Assembly (NCBI RefSeq): GCF_018613575.1
Contig: NZ_JAGGPX010000018.1
Location: 1 to 40,624 of the forward strand
Origin: Planococcus sp. ISL-110
Lineage (GTDB): Bacteria; Bacillota; Bacilli; Bacillales_A; Planococcaceae
Length of the DNA: 40,624 nt
Reading direction: 5' to 3'
A program made the translations under genes and the position numbers. The notes beneath the pieces are model-generated. The model did not search any database and was not told the origin of the DNA. It worked only from the letters and a program-made list of their open reading frames with translations. Below, one piece after another: positions 34,144 to 40,624 of the stretch. Position 1 is the first letter of the stretch; each line of letters begins with the position of its first letter.

Positions 34144-35319
34144 GTGATTGAAAAGCAAAAAAATCCAGCAATGGGCATGATGGTCTTGGCGATCTTGTTT
34201 GTCGCTTTGAACCTGCGTCCGGCCATTTCGTCCATCGGTCCGATGCTCGAGCCCATTCGCGCAGATTTGGATTTAAGCAATAGCGAGGTCAGCTTGCTTA
34301 CGGCGGTTCCTGTTTTCTGTATGGGGTTATTTGCGCCATTAGCCGTCCTGTTCGGCCGGAAATTCGGCCTGAAACGGTCCATTGCCCTATTGCTGCTGGC
34401 CATTGGCTTGTTTACATTGGTTAGGGGCTTTATGCCGACCTATCCGGTTCTGCTTGCCAGTGCCTTTTTCATCGGGTTGGCGATTGCCATCATCAGCCCC
34501 TTGCTGTCGGCGATGATCAAGCGTGATTTCCCGATGCGGACTGCGGCACTGATCGGAGTTTATTCGTTCGGGATGGGATTGGGGGCGACGTTGTCAGCCG
34601 GACTGACAGGTGTCTTCTATACCGTTGCGGATTGGCCACTGGCAATTGCCAGCTGGAGTTTGTTATCAATCGTGGCAGTCATCATTTGGCTGCGTGTGGA
34701 ACAGCCTGCTGAGGTGAAGGCAGAAGAAGCGGGGCTTGAAAAAAACGTCCAGGTATCGCCCTGGAGAAACAAGCGGGCTTGGTATATGCTGCTGTTTTTC
34801 GGCTGCCAATCGGCTTTGTTCTTTTCCTTGCTGACCTGGCTTGCGCCGATCGCAATTGAAAAAGGCTTGTCTGTATTGGCGGCGGGCGGCGTATTGACCT
34901 TGATGTCAGCGGTACAAATCGCCGGGAATATCAGCATTCCGCTGTTTTTTAATAAATTTCCGAATCGCTTAGGTTGGATATTGATCGTCTTGTCTTTTGG
35001 GACGCTGGGAATCCTGCTGTTGATGTTCGGCAATTTGGCCAGCATTTGGATAGCGGCAGCTTTTATCGGCATAGCACTGGGCGGATTGTTTCCGATTGCC
35101 TTGCTGATGCCGCTCGATGAGACAACTTCTGCTGATGAAGCCAATAGCTGGACGGCAATGACACAGTCAGGCGGCTACATCATTTCAGCTTTCATGCCCC
35201 TGACGATCGGGATTGTCTACGACCAAACAGGCAATCACACCATCACCTTGCTGATGTTTCTGGTTTTTATAGTTTTAATGGTCATTTTCGCGGTTTTGCT
35301 TAATAAAAAGAACGAATAA
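34144..35319 (+). CDS. MFS transporter, CynX/NimT (YycB-like) family
   Basis: A 391-residue, 12-span major facilitator permease of the group that includes CynX (cyanate) and NimT (2-nitroimidazole). The family block LNLRPAISSIGPMLEPIRAD near the N-terminus is very clear. Later regions with GVYSFGMGLGA and IALGGLFPIALLMPLDET fit as well. The substrate cannot be told from sequence. GTG start after AGGAGGAAAAAAC. It lies between two half copies of the dispersed repeat, a hint that the gene sits inside one such element. No terminator follows the stop. Confidence 0.88.
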   Translation: MIEKQKNPAMGMMVLAILFVALNLRPAISSIGPMLEPIRADLDLSNSEVSLLTAVPVFCMGLFAPLAVLFGRKFGLKRSIALLLLAIGLFTLVRGFMPTYPVLLASAFFIGLAIAIISPLLSAMIKRDFPMRTAALIGVYSFGMGLGATLSAGLTGVFYTVADWPLAIASWSLLSIVAVIIWLRVEQPAEVKAEEAGLEKNVQVSPWRNKRAWYMLLFFGCQSALFFSLLTWLAPIAIEKGLSVLAAGGVLTLMSAVQIAGNISIPLFFNKFPNRLGWILIVLSFGTLGILLLMFGNLASIWIAAAFIGIALGGLFPIALLMPLDETTSADEANSWTAMTQSGGYIISAFMPLTIGIVYDQTGNHTITLLMFLVFIVLMVIFAVLLNKKNE

Positions 35320-35349
35320 ATTGGCCTTCAGAATCACTATTTCCGATGC

Positions 35350-35405
35350 CACTTTGGCTGTATTGCGGAATATCGGCAGTAAAAGATGAGTAGGGCAACT
35401 TATAG
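35350..35405 (+). repeat. Right half of the dispersed repeat (R6), downstream of the MFS gene
   Basis: CTTTGGCTGTATTGCGGAATATC, then GGCAGTAAAAGATGAG and GGCAACTTATAG match the right part of R1 (AGCTGTTTTGCGGAATATC, GTGAAAGATTAG, TTCAACTTATA). The left part and the core are missing. It ends five bases before the stop of the next minus-strand gene. Confidence 0.7.
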
Positions 35406-35409
35406 CCAT

Positions 35410-35721
35410 TTATTCTTTCGGGTCTACCAGAAAAAAATCTTTAATGGCATAGGGCTGAAGCACAACTATCCAGGAAAGATAAAGGGAAATTAAAGGGAAA
35501 ATGATACACCAGGACGAAATCATGGTGAACGACAGTTCTGAATTTGGAAAGAAAGAAGTAAAATACCAAAGATTATAGCTTAAAGTCAAAAACATCGTTG
35601 CAATCGGACCGATGTAGACTTTATTAGTGAGAATAGCGAGAAAAACGCCAATTCCGATGACAATCGCCGGAACAATCACCAATTGCATAATAATAGGGTC
35701 AATGGCTTCAATGATCTTCAA
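35410..35721 (-). CDS. Small integral membrane protein, possibly DUF2651 family
   Basis: A 103-residue hydrophobic protein with about three membrane spans (IIMQLVIVPAIVIGIGVFLA; IGPIATMFLTLSYNLWYF; MISSWCIIFPLISLYLSWIV). Pattern and length resemble the DUF2651 (YbeF-like) group of small Bacillales membrane proteins, but I am not certain. It starts at TTG with GGGAGGAAC seven bases before. Function unknown. The gene lies head-to-tail after msrA on the minus strand, but msrA has its own terminator. Confidence 0.65.
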   Translation of the reverse strand: MKIIEAIDPIIMQLVIVPAIVIGIGVFLAILTNKVYIGPIATMFLTLSYNLWYFTSFFPNSELSFTMISSWCIIFPLISLYLSWIVVLQPYAIKDFFLVDPKE

Positions 35722-35813
35722 TCGAGTTCCTCCCTAAACTGATAATGGAAATAAAATGAATTTGATGCCACTCTGGAAGATGGCGGATTATTCCGTCAAT
35801 GGAAAAGGGGGAA

Positions 35814-35844
35814 AAAAAGTTGACGCATTAAGCGTCAACTTTTT
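35814..35844 (-). terminator. Terminator of the second msrA gene
   Basis: A perfect 13-bp stem AAAAAGTTGACGC/GCGTCAACTTTTT. The TAA stop of msrA lies in the loop. On the minus strand it is followed by more Ts. Confidence 0.85.
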
Positions 35845-36358
35845 GCCAGACGTCGGAAAGAAATTTGTCCCGTCCAGACTCTGCCCGGTCTTTCTCATAG
35901 TGTTCTGCGTTTTTCTTATAAAAATCCTGATGGTAATCTTCTGCAGCATAGAATGGAGACGCCTCCTGAATTTGGGTGACGACAGGTTTATCGAAACGTC
36001 CGCTGTGGTCGAGTTCCTGCTTCGATTTTTCCGCAATCGCACGCTGCCGTTCGTTGTGGACGAATATCGATGCCCGGTAGGAAGGACCGCGGTCCTGAAA
36101 TTGGCCTTCGTCATCTGTAGGATCAATTTGCTGCCAAAAAATATCAAGTAATTGTTCGTATGGAAAAATGTCCGGCTGGAACGTGATCTCGACAACTTCC
36201 AAATGGCCGGTTGTTCCGGCTTTCACTTGTTCGTATGTAGGGTTTTCTATATGTCCGCCGCTGTATCCTGAAACGACCTGCTCGATGCCGTCAAACTGGT
36301 CAAATGGTTTGACCATGCACCAAAAGCAGCCGCCTGCAAACGTCGCTTTTTCTATCAT
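35828..36358 (-). CDS. msrA: Peptide methionine sulfoxide reductase MsrA, second copy
   Basis: A 176-residue MsrA, the same length as the copy at 8490. The catalytic Cys11 is in [43 protein letters not shown] and [14 protein letters not shown] match the family. The two copies are closely similar over their whole length but not identical, so this is an old duplication or transfer rather than a recent one. It stands alone with its own AGAGGAG ribosome site and terminator, without an msrB. Confidence 0.95.
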   Translation of the reverse strand: MIEKATFAGGCFWCMVKPFDQFDGIEQVVSGYSGGHIENPTYEQVKAGTTGHLEVVEITFQPDIFPYEQLLDIFWQQIDPTDDEGQFQDRGPSYRASIFVHNERQRAIAEKSKQELDHSGRFDKPVVTQIQEASPFYAAEDYHQDFYKKNAEHYEKDRAESGRDKFLSDVWQKVDA

Positions 36359-36426
36359 GTTGTCGGCTCCTCTCGGGTAGGGAAACTAAGATGATGGAAA
36401 AGTTGGTTATCCATCTGAAAATTATT

Positions 36427-36448
36427 GTGGTAAGAAAAATCTTACCAC
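36427..36448. other. Isolated inverted repeat in the gap before the LCP gene
   Basis: A perfect 8-bp hairpin, GTGGTAAG/CTTACCAC with loop AAAAAT and no T tail. It could be an operator or a weak terminator for neither gene. A second pair, GAAACAGC (36480) and GCTGTTTC (36518), lies downstream. The remaining 36359-36748 stretch (390 bases) shows no credible gene. Confidence 0.35.
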
Positions 36449-36748
36449 TCAGCTGATTTGCGGACAATAAAAATGTACTGAAACAGCCGAACATGAACTT
36501 TATGTGCTGGAAAAGATGCTGTTTCGGGTTCATTTTGGCAACAATGCCCATCGTGATTGGAAAAAGGATGGTGGGTAGTCTGCTCGATTTAACAAGATAT
36601 TCACTTTTACAGTCTATCAATAATCGCCTGAACCGGTATAAAAAGACTATTTCTATGGTCAAACTCAATAAATCAGAAGGATTGCCGAAACTTAATGCAT
36701 AGAAGAGCGTCTTATTGACGTAAAAGTTTAGAAAGGAGTGCATTTATT

Positions 36749-37696
36749 ATGGAAGAAGAACTACAACCCCTCAAAAGAAAAAGACGCAAAAGAAGAAAAT
36801 TTCGGCTGCGCGGCATCGTCTTCCTGCTCCTAGTCGTTTTAATCGCTATTGGCACGTATGCATTCATACAATATAAAAGTGGTGTCAGTTTAGCAGACAA
36901 TTCTGAGCAAGAACCCGTTACATTCAATGGAGATGCAGCAAATGAAGATTATGAAAATATTCTGGTGCTTGGTGTTGATTCGCGTGGAGAAGAGCAGTCC
37001 CGTACAGATACAATGATGCTTGCAACTCATGACAAAGTGAACGGTGAAATCAAACTGACCTCATTTATGCGGGACATCTATGCGGATATCCCCGGCTATC
37101 AATCCTATAAATTAAATACAGCCTATTATCTAGGTGGAGTGGATCTGCTTGCAGATACATTGAGACACATGTTCGGGGTTGAAATCCATCATTATGCGCT
37201 GATCGATTTTTCAAGTTTTGAAAGCCTGGTAGATGTAGCTGCACCAAGCGGTGTCGAAATCGATGTTGAAAAAGCGATGTCTGAAAATATCGGTGTTTCA
37301 TTGACGCCAGGTGTTCAAAACCTGAACGGCAAAGAGCTATTGGGCTATGCCCGTTTCCGCGCTGATAATGAAGGTGATTTTGGACGGGTCCGCCGTCAGC
37401 AGCAAGTGATTGCAGCCATGAAAGATGAGTTGGTCAGCTTCACCGCTTTCCCGAAATATCCGAAATTGGCGGGAGCGTTGCAGGGCTATGTCCAAACCGA
37501 TATGCCATTGACCGACCAATTCAAACTGTCGATGCAATTGGCAACCGGCGGGAGCGGGGAAGTACAGCGATTGACTTTGCCTGTTGAAAACAGCTTTACT
37601 TATGGAAGTTATTCGCATGCGGGATCGGTTCTCGACATAAATCTCGTGCAGAACAGGCAAGCATTAAGTGAATATTTGTCGCAACCCTTAGACTAA
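36749..37696 (+). CDS. LytR-CpsA-Psr (LCP) family protein
   Basis: A 315-residue membrane-anchored enzyme. LCP proteins attach teichoic acids or other glycopolymers from a polyprenyl carrier to peptidoglycan outside the cell. The cytoplasmic N-terminus is strongly basic (KRKRRKRRKFRLR), followed by one span (about 24-42). The LCP domain shows VLGVDSRGEEQSRTDTMMLA, TSFMRDIYADIPGYQSYKLN with conserved Asp/Arg and YARFRADNEGDFGRVRRQQQ. It matches the TagTUV class; which one cannot be said. AAAGGAG precedes the ATG at a rather long spacing. The AI-2E-family gene follows after 58 bases. Confidence 0.92.
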   Translation: MEEELQPLKRKRRKRRKFRLRGIVFLLLVVLIAIGTYAFIQYKSGVSLADNSEQEPVTFNGDAANEDYENILVLGVDSRGEEQSRTDTMMLATHDKVNGEIKLTSFMRDIYADIPGYQSYKLNTAYYLGGVDLLADTLRHMFGVEIHHYALIDFSSFESLVDVAAPSGVEIDVEKAMSENIGVSLTPGVQNLNGKELLGYARFRADNEGDFGRVRRQQQVIAAMKDELVSFTAFPKYPKLAGALQGYVQTDMPLTDQFKLSMQLATGGSGEVQRLTLPVENSFTYGSYSHAGSVLDINLVQNRQALSEYLSQPLD

Positions 37697-37754
37697 ATCA
37701 TCAGTGATTATGATATCATGAAGGTATAAAGTCTATTTAGAAAAGGGGAAGCTT

Positions 37755-38963
37755 ATGCAGCCAGAGGACAAGATTGGCCAGTCAGAAGGTAAACCATCAT
37801 TCTTTGCCACCGGGTATATCCAATTTTTAGGTGGGAGAAATACCCTATTCACGCTAATTTCGTTGTTATTGCTTGGATTGGTGGTCTTTATTTTCTGGGA
37901 AGTTTCATTTATTTTCCATCCTCTCAGCGTTTTTATGAAAACAGTCGTTTTGCCGATTGTCTTGGCGCTGATTTTCTTTTACCTGCTTCGGCCGATATTG
38001 CGCATGCTCGAGAAGTTTAAAATACCGCGCATCTGGGGAATCATCATCATCTTTTTAGGTTTGATCGGGTTGACTACCTTGTTGATCGTCTTGGTATTTC
38101 CGTTTTTGCGTTCCCAATTTCAAACCTTGATCGAAGAGTTTCCGGTTTATTTCATGCAATTGCTGACAGATGTGGATGCGTTTTTGAGAACTTCGTTTAT
38201 CGGTAATTATTACAGCGAATCCAACTTTACAATCGATACATTGATGGCTACGCTGCCCGCGAATATTGCCGATACCTTGCAAAATACAGTAACCAGCATC
38301 ATTACAGGAGTCACCGGTTTGATTTCGACCATAACCGGCGTTATTTTGTCGGTGGTCATCGTTCCTTTCATCTTGTTTTATCTTTTGAAAGATGGCGATA
38401 AGTTGCCGGAGTATTTCCTGAAGCTATTGCCGCCAAGATTCCGTGACGATACTCGTGAAGTGTTAACAGAAGCGGATCATCAATTGAGTGCCTATATACA
38501 GGGCCAGCTGATTGTTGCATTTTTCATTGGGGTCATGGTCTATATCGGGTTCCTGATCATTGGTATGGATTATGCCTTATTGCTGGGCGTTTTAGCCATG
38601 GTCACTAGCATTGTGCCATATATTGGGCCTGCGATCGCCATAGCCCCGGCAGCCATCATTGCTTTGGTCACCTCTCCGTTCATGCTCATTAAACTGGCAA
38701 TTGTTTGGACGGTTGTGCAAGTGGTAGAAGGCAATTTGATTTCTCCGCAGGTCATGGGGAAAACCTTGTTCATCCATCCTGTAACCATCATTTTCGTTCT
38801 TTTGACTGCAGGATCCCTATTCGGCATCGTCGGAGTCATTCTTGGGATACCAATGTATGCATTGCTGCGGGTTTTGATTTCTCATTTTTATAAACTATTT
38901 AAACGGCGCTATAATAGACATGAGACTAACTTAGAGAACCAATACGATTATACTGAACTATAA
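37755..38963 (+). CDS. AI-2E family (PerM/YdbI-like) transporter
   Basis: A 402-residue membrane protein of the AI-2E family (PF01594). About eight spans: an N-terminal pair (FTLISLLLLGLVVFIFWEVS and following), a large soluble part (about 110-190) and a C-terminal bundle ending GSLFGIVGVILGIPMYALLR. The family block ISPQVMGKTLFIHPVTIIFV is clear. Members transport varied ions or signals, and the name does not prove AI-2 transport. Ribosome site AAAAGGGG, eight bases before ATG. It could be co-transcribed with the LCP gene. Confidence 0.9.
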   Translation: MQPEDKIGQSEGKPSFFATGYIQFLGGRNTLFTLISLLLLGLVVFIFWEVSFIFHPLSVFMKTVVLPIVLALIFFYLLRPILRMLEKFKIPRIWGIIIIFLGLIGLTTLLIVLVFPFLRSQFQTLIEEFPVYFMQLLTDVDAFLRTSFIGNYYSESNFTIDTLMATLPANIADTLQNTVTSIITGVTGLISTITGVILSVVIVPFILFYLLKDGDKLPEYFLKLLPPRFRDDTREVLTEADHQLSAYIQGQLIVAFFIGVMVYIGFLIIGMDYALLLGVLAMVTSIVPYIGPAIAIAPAAIIALVTSPFMLIKLAIVWTVVQVVEGNLISPQVMGKTLFIHPVTIIFVLLTAGSLFGIVGVILGIPMYALLRVLISHFYKLFKRRYNRHETNLENQYDYTEL

Positions 38964-38970
38964 GATTGTT

Positions 38971-38998
38971 TTGAAACAACGAAGTTGTGGTATATAAT
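38971..38998 (+). promoter_or_regulatory. Sigma-A promoter of the spo0M-like gene
   Basis: TTGAAA (38971-38976), 16 bases, TATAAT (38993-38998), 29 bases before the ATG. TGAAAC also resembles a sigma-W -35, but no CGTA follows at the right distance. Confidence 0.75.
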
Positions 38999-39027
38999 GA
39001 TTAACAAAATTTGGGGGTTTCTACGCT

Positions 39028-39447
39028 ATGAAGTTTAAGGATTTTTTATCATCTATCGGCATTGGCTCGTTGAAAGTGAACACGGTTGTTGAACGGCCGC
39101 ATTTGGAAGAAGGCGAGACGTTGAACGGCACGATTTATCTGGATGGCGGTGATGGAGAGCAGACCATCGATTTTATCGAATTGAATGTCGTACGGCTCGT
39201 CGAAGATACACGTGACGACAGTGACTTTGATTTTTATGAAACCATTGTCGCTAAGCAAACGATGGAGTTTGCAGGCTCGGTCAAATCAAAGGATACGGTC
39301 ATGCAGCAGTTTGAAATTGTTCCAGATGAACGTTGGATACTGGAACATCCAAAAGCTAAATTGATCTTGCGAACGATTGTCCATGTAAAAAATGGCTTTA
39401 ATGCAAGAGATGAAGATGATATTACCTATGGAACACTAGAGAGCTGA
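39028..39447 (+). CDS. spo0M: Spo0M (sporulation control) family protein, single domain
   Basis: A 139-residue protein matching the N-terminal arrestin-like domain of Spo0M (PF07070). The start FKDFLSSIGIGSLKVNTVVE, HLEEGETLNGTIYLDGG and the following strands fit. Spo0M of B. subtilis has about 258 residues with two such lobes; here the frame ends after one, and the stop codon lies in a strong terminator. This is therefore the natural end and not a sequencing slip. In a presumed non-sporulating planococcal cell it probably serves another, envelope- or cytoskeleton-related, function. The ribosome site is TTTGGGGGTT. Confidence 0.85.
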   Translation: MKFKDFLSSIGIGSLKVNTVVERPHLEEGETLNGTIYLDGGDGEQTIDFIELNVVRLVEDTRDDSDFDFYETIVAKQTMEFAGSVKSKDTVMQQFEIVPDERWILEHPKAKLILRTIVHVKNGFNARDEDDITYGTLES

Positions 39448-39465
39448 CATTCAGCTCTTTTTTTT
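39440..39465 (+). terminator. Terminator of the spo0M-like gene
   Basis: An 8-bp stem AGAGCTGA/TCAGCTCT with loop CAT, followed by seven Ts. It contains the TGA stop codon. Confidence 0.9.
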
Positions 39466-39519
39466 ATGGGCTGAAAGCGAGTGGAGGAAAGGTGTTGTGA
39501 GGAATTTAACTGTTTCACA

Positions 39520-39599
39520 GCGCTTCGCCCGCTTTGGGCTGGGATTATTGGTGTGGCAAAAAAGGAGGTGAAACAGCGTTCCGGCAGTTGATCATATAG
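39520..39599 (+). repeat. Possible remnant of the dispersed repeat (R7)
   Basis: CGCTTCGCCCGCTTTGGGC matches the conserved core in 18 of 19 bases, and AGTTGATCATATAG resembles the right end. The rest is not recognisable. A 24-codon frame (39497-39571, GTG start after GGAGGAAAGGTG) reads through the core, so the match could also reflect coding. Low certainty. Confidence 0.4.
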
Positions 39600-39645
39600 T
39601 GTGTGAAAGCTGGAAAAGAAAAAAGCATCTTGCTATTTTCTTGGT

Positions 39646-39664
39646 GATATTGATAATCATTATC
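39646..39664. promoter_or_regulatory. Fur box
   Basis: GATATTGATAATCATTATC matches the classical Fur box GATAATGATAATCATTATC in 18 of 19 positions. A possible promoter, TTGCTA (39630) with GATAAT (39652) at 16 bases, overlaps it, so iron-loaded Fur would be expected to block transcription to the right. No iron gene is recognised in the following 430 bases; the first credible frame is at 40094. Confidence 0.7.
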
Positions 39665-39935
39665 ACTTGTGATAAGGTATATGAGAACAGCAATATAGAG
39701 AAAGTCGGGATAGGGAAATTAAGTGGAGGTGGAAAGCGAGGCTTGAGTTTGCTTGCTGGAATAGCATGGAACAGCTGATAGTTCCTCAGAAACAGGCCGT
39801 GACCCTGAATTTGTGGTACATCAAACTGGCGTGTTGGCCCGATGCCGCCTATTCGCTTTTGGATTCCGTGTGATCGATCAAGCACTAGCATGCCTTAAAC
39901 TGATTTCTTGATGTGTAATTAAAGGAAATATGGAC

Positions 39936-39986
39936 GCAATCGCTGTTCACAGATGCTCTGCTCAGCAACTGTGGAACAGCGATTGC
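39936..39986. other. Long hairpin between the Fur box and the exported protein gene
   Basis: GCAATCGCTGTTCACAG pairs with CTGTGGAACAGCGATTGC over 17 bp with one bulged G. There is no T run after it, so it is not an ordinary terminator. It may be an mRNA leader structure. The rest of the 39665-40093 stretch shows only short frames without convincing ribosome sites. Confidence 0.5.
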
Positions 39987-40093
39987 CGGTAGAAAGGGAT
40001 GTGCTGCTGCAAGAACAATGTGGTTTAAAGGTGAGTTTGAGCACTGCCGGAAAACCGAGCGAGGCGGAACACTTAAAATAGGAGCAGAGGCAG

Positions 40094-40477
40094 ATGAAGA
40101 AAACGATGCTGATGCTGTGCCTGTTGTTAGCTGGTCAGGCTCAAGCTTATGGAACACATGAAAAACCGGCGTACAGCAATATGGCAGTCAGTGAAGCAGC
40201 ATCCGCTGTTCTGCTGCAGGCTCAGTTTGAACGGCTGACTGCAGCCCGATTTCCAACAGAAACTGAATTATTGGATGGCGGAAAAACGCAACAGGGAACG
40301 GCGATTCACCATGCAGTGATCAAAACGCAGATTGCTGGAGCATCCACGGCTGAAACAAAAAAGGGATTGGCCAAAGCCGATTTGGACGAAGAAGCGGGGC
40401 GGGTCGATTGGGGAACCGCAATCATCATTTTATGTGTTGCTTTTTTGGTTTATTTGATCAATAGGAAAAAGCGGTAG
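40094..40477 (+). CDS. Small exported protein with C-terminal membrane anchor
   Basis: A 127-residue protein of unknown family. The N-terminus (KKTMLMLCLLLAGQAQA) is a signal peptide, with cleavage likely after AQA. The middle, exposed part is polar (about residues 20-105). The C-terminus has one membrane span (WGTAIIILCVAFLVYLI) and a positive stop-transfer tail (NRKKR), giving an outside-facing, anchored protein. The ATG follows AGGAG at 10 bases. It is the first credible gene after the Fur box, so iron control is possible but unproven. The last 147 bases of the window show no gene. Confidence 0.6.
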   Translation: MKKTMLMLCLLLAGQAQAYGTHEKPAYSNMAVSEAASAVLLQAQFERLTAARFPTETELLDGGKTQQGTAIHHAVIKTQIAGASTAETKKGLAKADLDEEAGRVDWGTAIIILCVAFLVYLINRKKR

Positions 40478-40624
40478 GACATTGAATAGCGAACAACGGG
40501 TCTCTCCTCATCAAAAAAGTGCCGTCAGGAATATAGGAGATGACGGAAAAGAGTGGATCTCGCCGATAAAAGAAAAATGCTTCCCGAAAAATTTAGTACC
40601 AGTAAAATACCATTGCCACGGCTT

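Noticed and set aside
33875..34171. A 98-codon minus-strand frame across repeat R5
   Set aside because: It runs through the repeat and into the MFS gene start, has no ribosome site, and its composition is low-complexity and not protein-like.
36493..36702. A 69-codon plus-strand frame before the LCP gene
   Set aside because: No ribosome site, and it lies over an inverted repeat; a 147-codon frame on the other strand is equally unsupported.
39762..39869. A 35-codon plus-strand frame downstream of the Fur box
   Set aside because: It has only a poor ribosome site (TGGAATAGC) and no family is recognised; kept as part of the unexplained Fur-box region, not called as a gene.
39592..39891. A 99-codon minus-strand frame over the Fur box
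   Set aside because: It has no ribosome site and covers a clear regulatory site.
1..40624. CRISPR arrays, tRNA/rRNA genes, known riboswitches, T-boxes, transposase or integrase genes
   Set aside because: I looked for regularly spaced short repeats, cloverleaf sequences, conserved riboswitch cores and transposase motifs, and saw none.

Overview
The window is chromosomal DNA of a low-to-moderate GC Gram-positive bacterium of the Bacillales, most likely a Planococcaceae member (Planococcus/Planomicrobium-like). This is inferred from gene content and order, not from a database search. Ribosome binding sites are strong AGGAGG types. The order brxB-ypiP-ypjP-thyA-dfrA-ypkP-degV-ypmR-ypmS-msrA-msrB-yozE recalls the yph/ypm/ypp region of Bacillus subtilis, odhAB and yojNO also have B. 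subtilis counterparts, and MurG and ThyA look like the staphylococcal/lactobacillar forms. No rRNA, tRNA, CRISPR array, prophage or intact insertion sequence was seen.

Layout. 1-1300: small hypothetical genes, including a 49-codon minus-strand gene. 1306-9716: bacilliredoxin, an RsmJ-like methyltransferase, YpjP, the dTMP/folate pair thyA-dfrA, an acyltransferase, DegV, the YpmR lipoprotein and YpmS, MsrA/MsrB and YozE. 9787-13455: purine nucleoside phosphorylase, a C-terminal processing protease and a CobW GTPase with a small overlapping partner. 13546-14922: MATE transporter (minus). 15440-19165: a cell-wall and signalling cluster, MurG-DapF-PAS/GGDEF. 19412-23515: 2-oxoglutarate dehydrogenase E1 and E2. 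23603-27544: DedA protein, DUF6501, and a MoxR ATPase with its VWA partner. 28003-29863: XpaC and TelA (minus). 30068-31729: DUF1033, a cold-shock protein with a structured leader, a divergent cold-shock-domain protein and DUF1232. 31850-33798: ABC-F protein and a small hypothetical (both minus). 34144-35319: MFS transporter. 35410-36358: small membrane protein and a second MsrA (minus). 36749-39447: LytR-CpsA-Psr protein, AI-2E-family transporter and a one-domain Spo0M. 39448-40093 is gene-poor but holds a near-perfect Fur box, and 40094-40477 encodes a small exported or anchored protein. In the last 147 bases I see no gene.

The most unusual structure is a dispersed intergenic repeat with imperfect inverted ends (about CTATATAAGTTGAAC ... 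GTTCAACTTATATAG) and a conserved core (CGCTTCGGCCGCTTTGGGC). Four long copies (about 3426, 14946, 24208 and 27644), two half copies and one doubtful remnant are present. Two internal hairpins show paired base changes between copies, suggesting that base pairing is maintained. The two half copies lie on either side of the MFS transporter gene, as if that gene sits inside one element.

How the genes fit together. Protein oxidation repair is prominent (BrxB, two MsrA, MsrB). thyA-dfrA form a nucleotide/folate pair. The MurG-DapF-GGDEF run places peptidoglycan precursor enzymes next to a probable cyclic-di-GMP enzyme. Most other genes are housekeeping or envelope functions.
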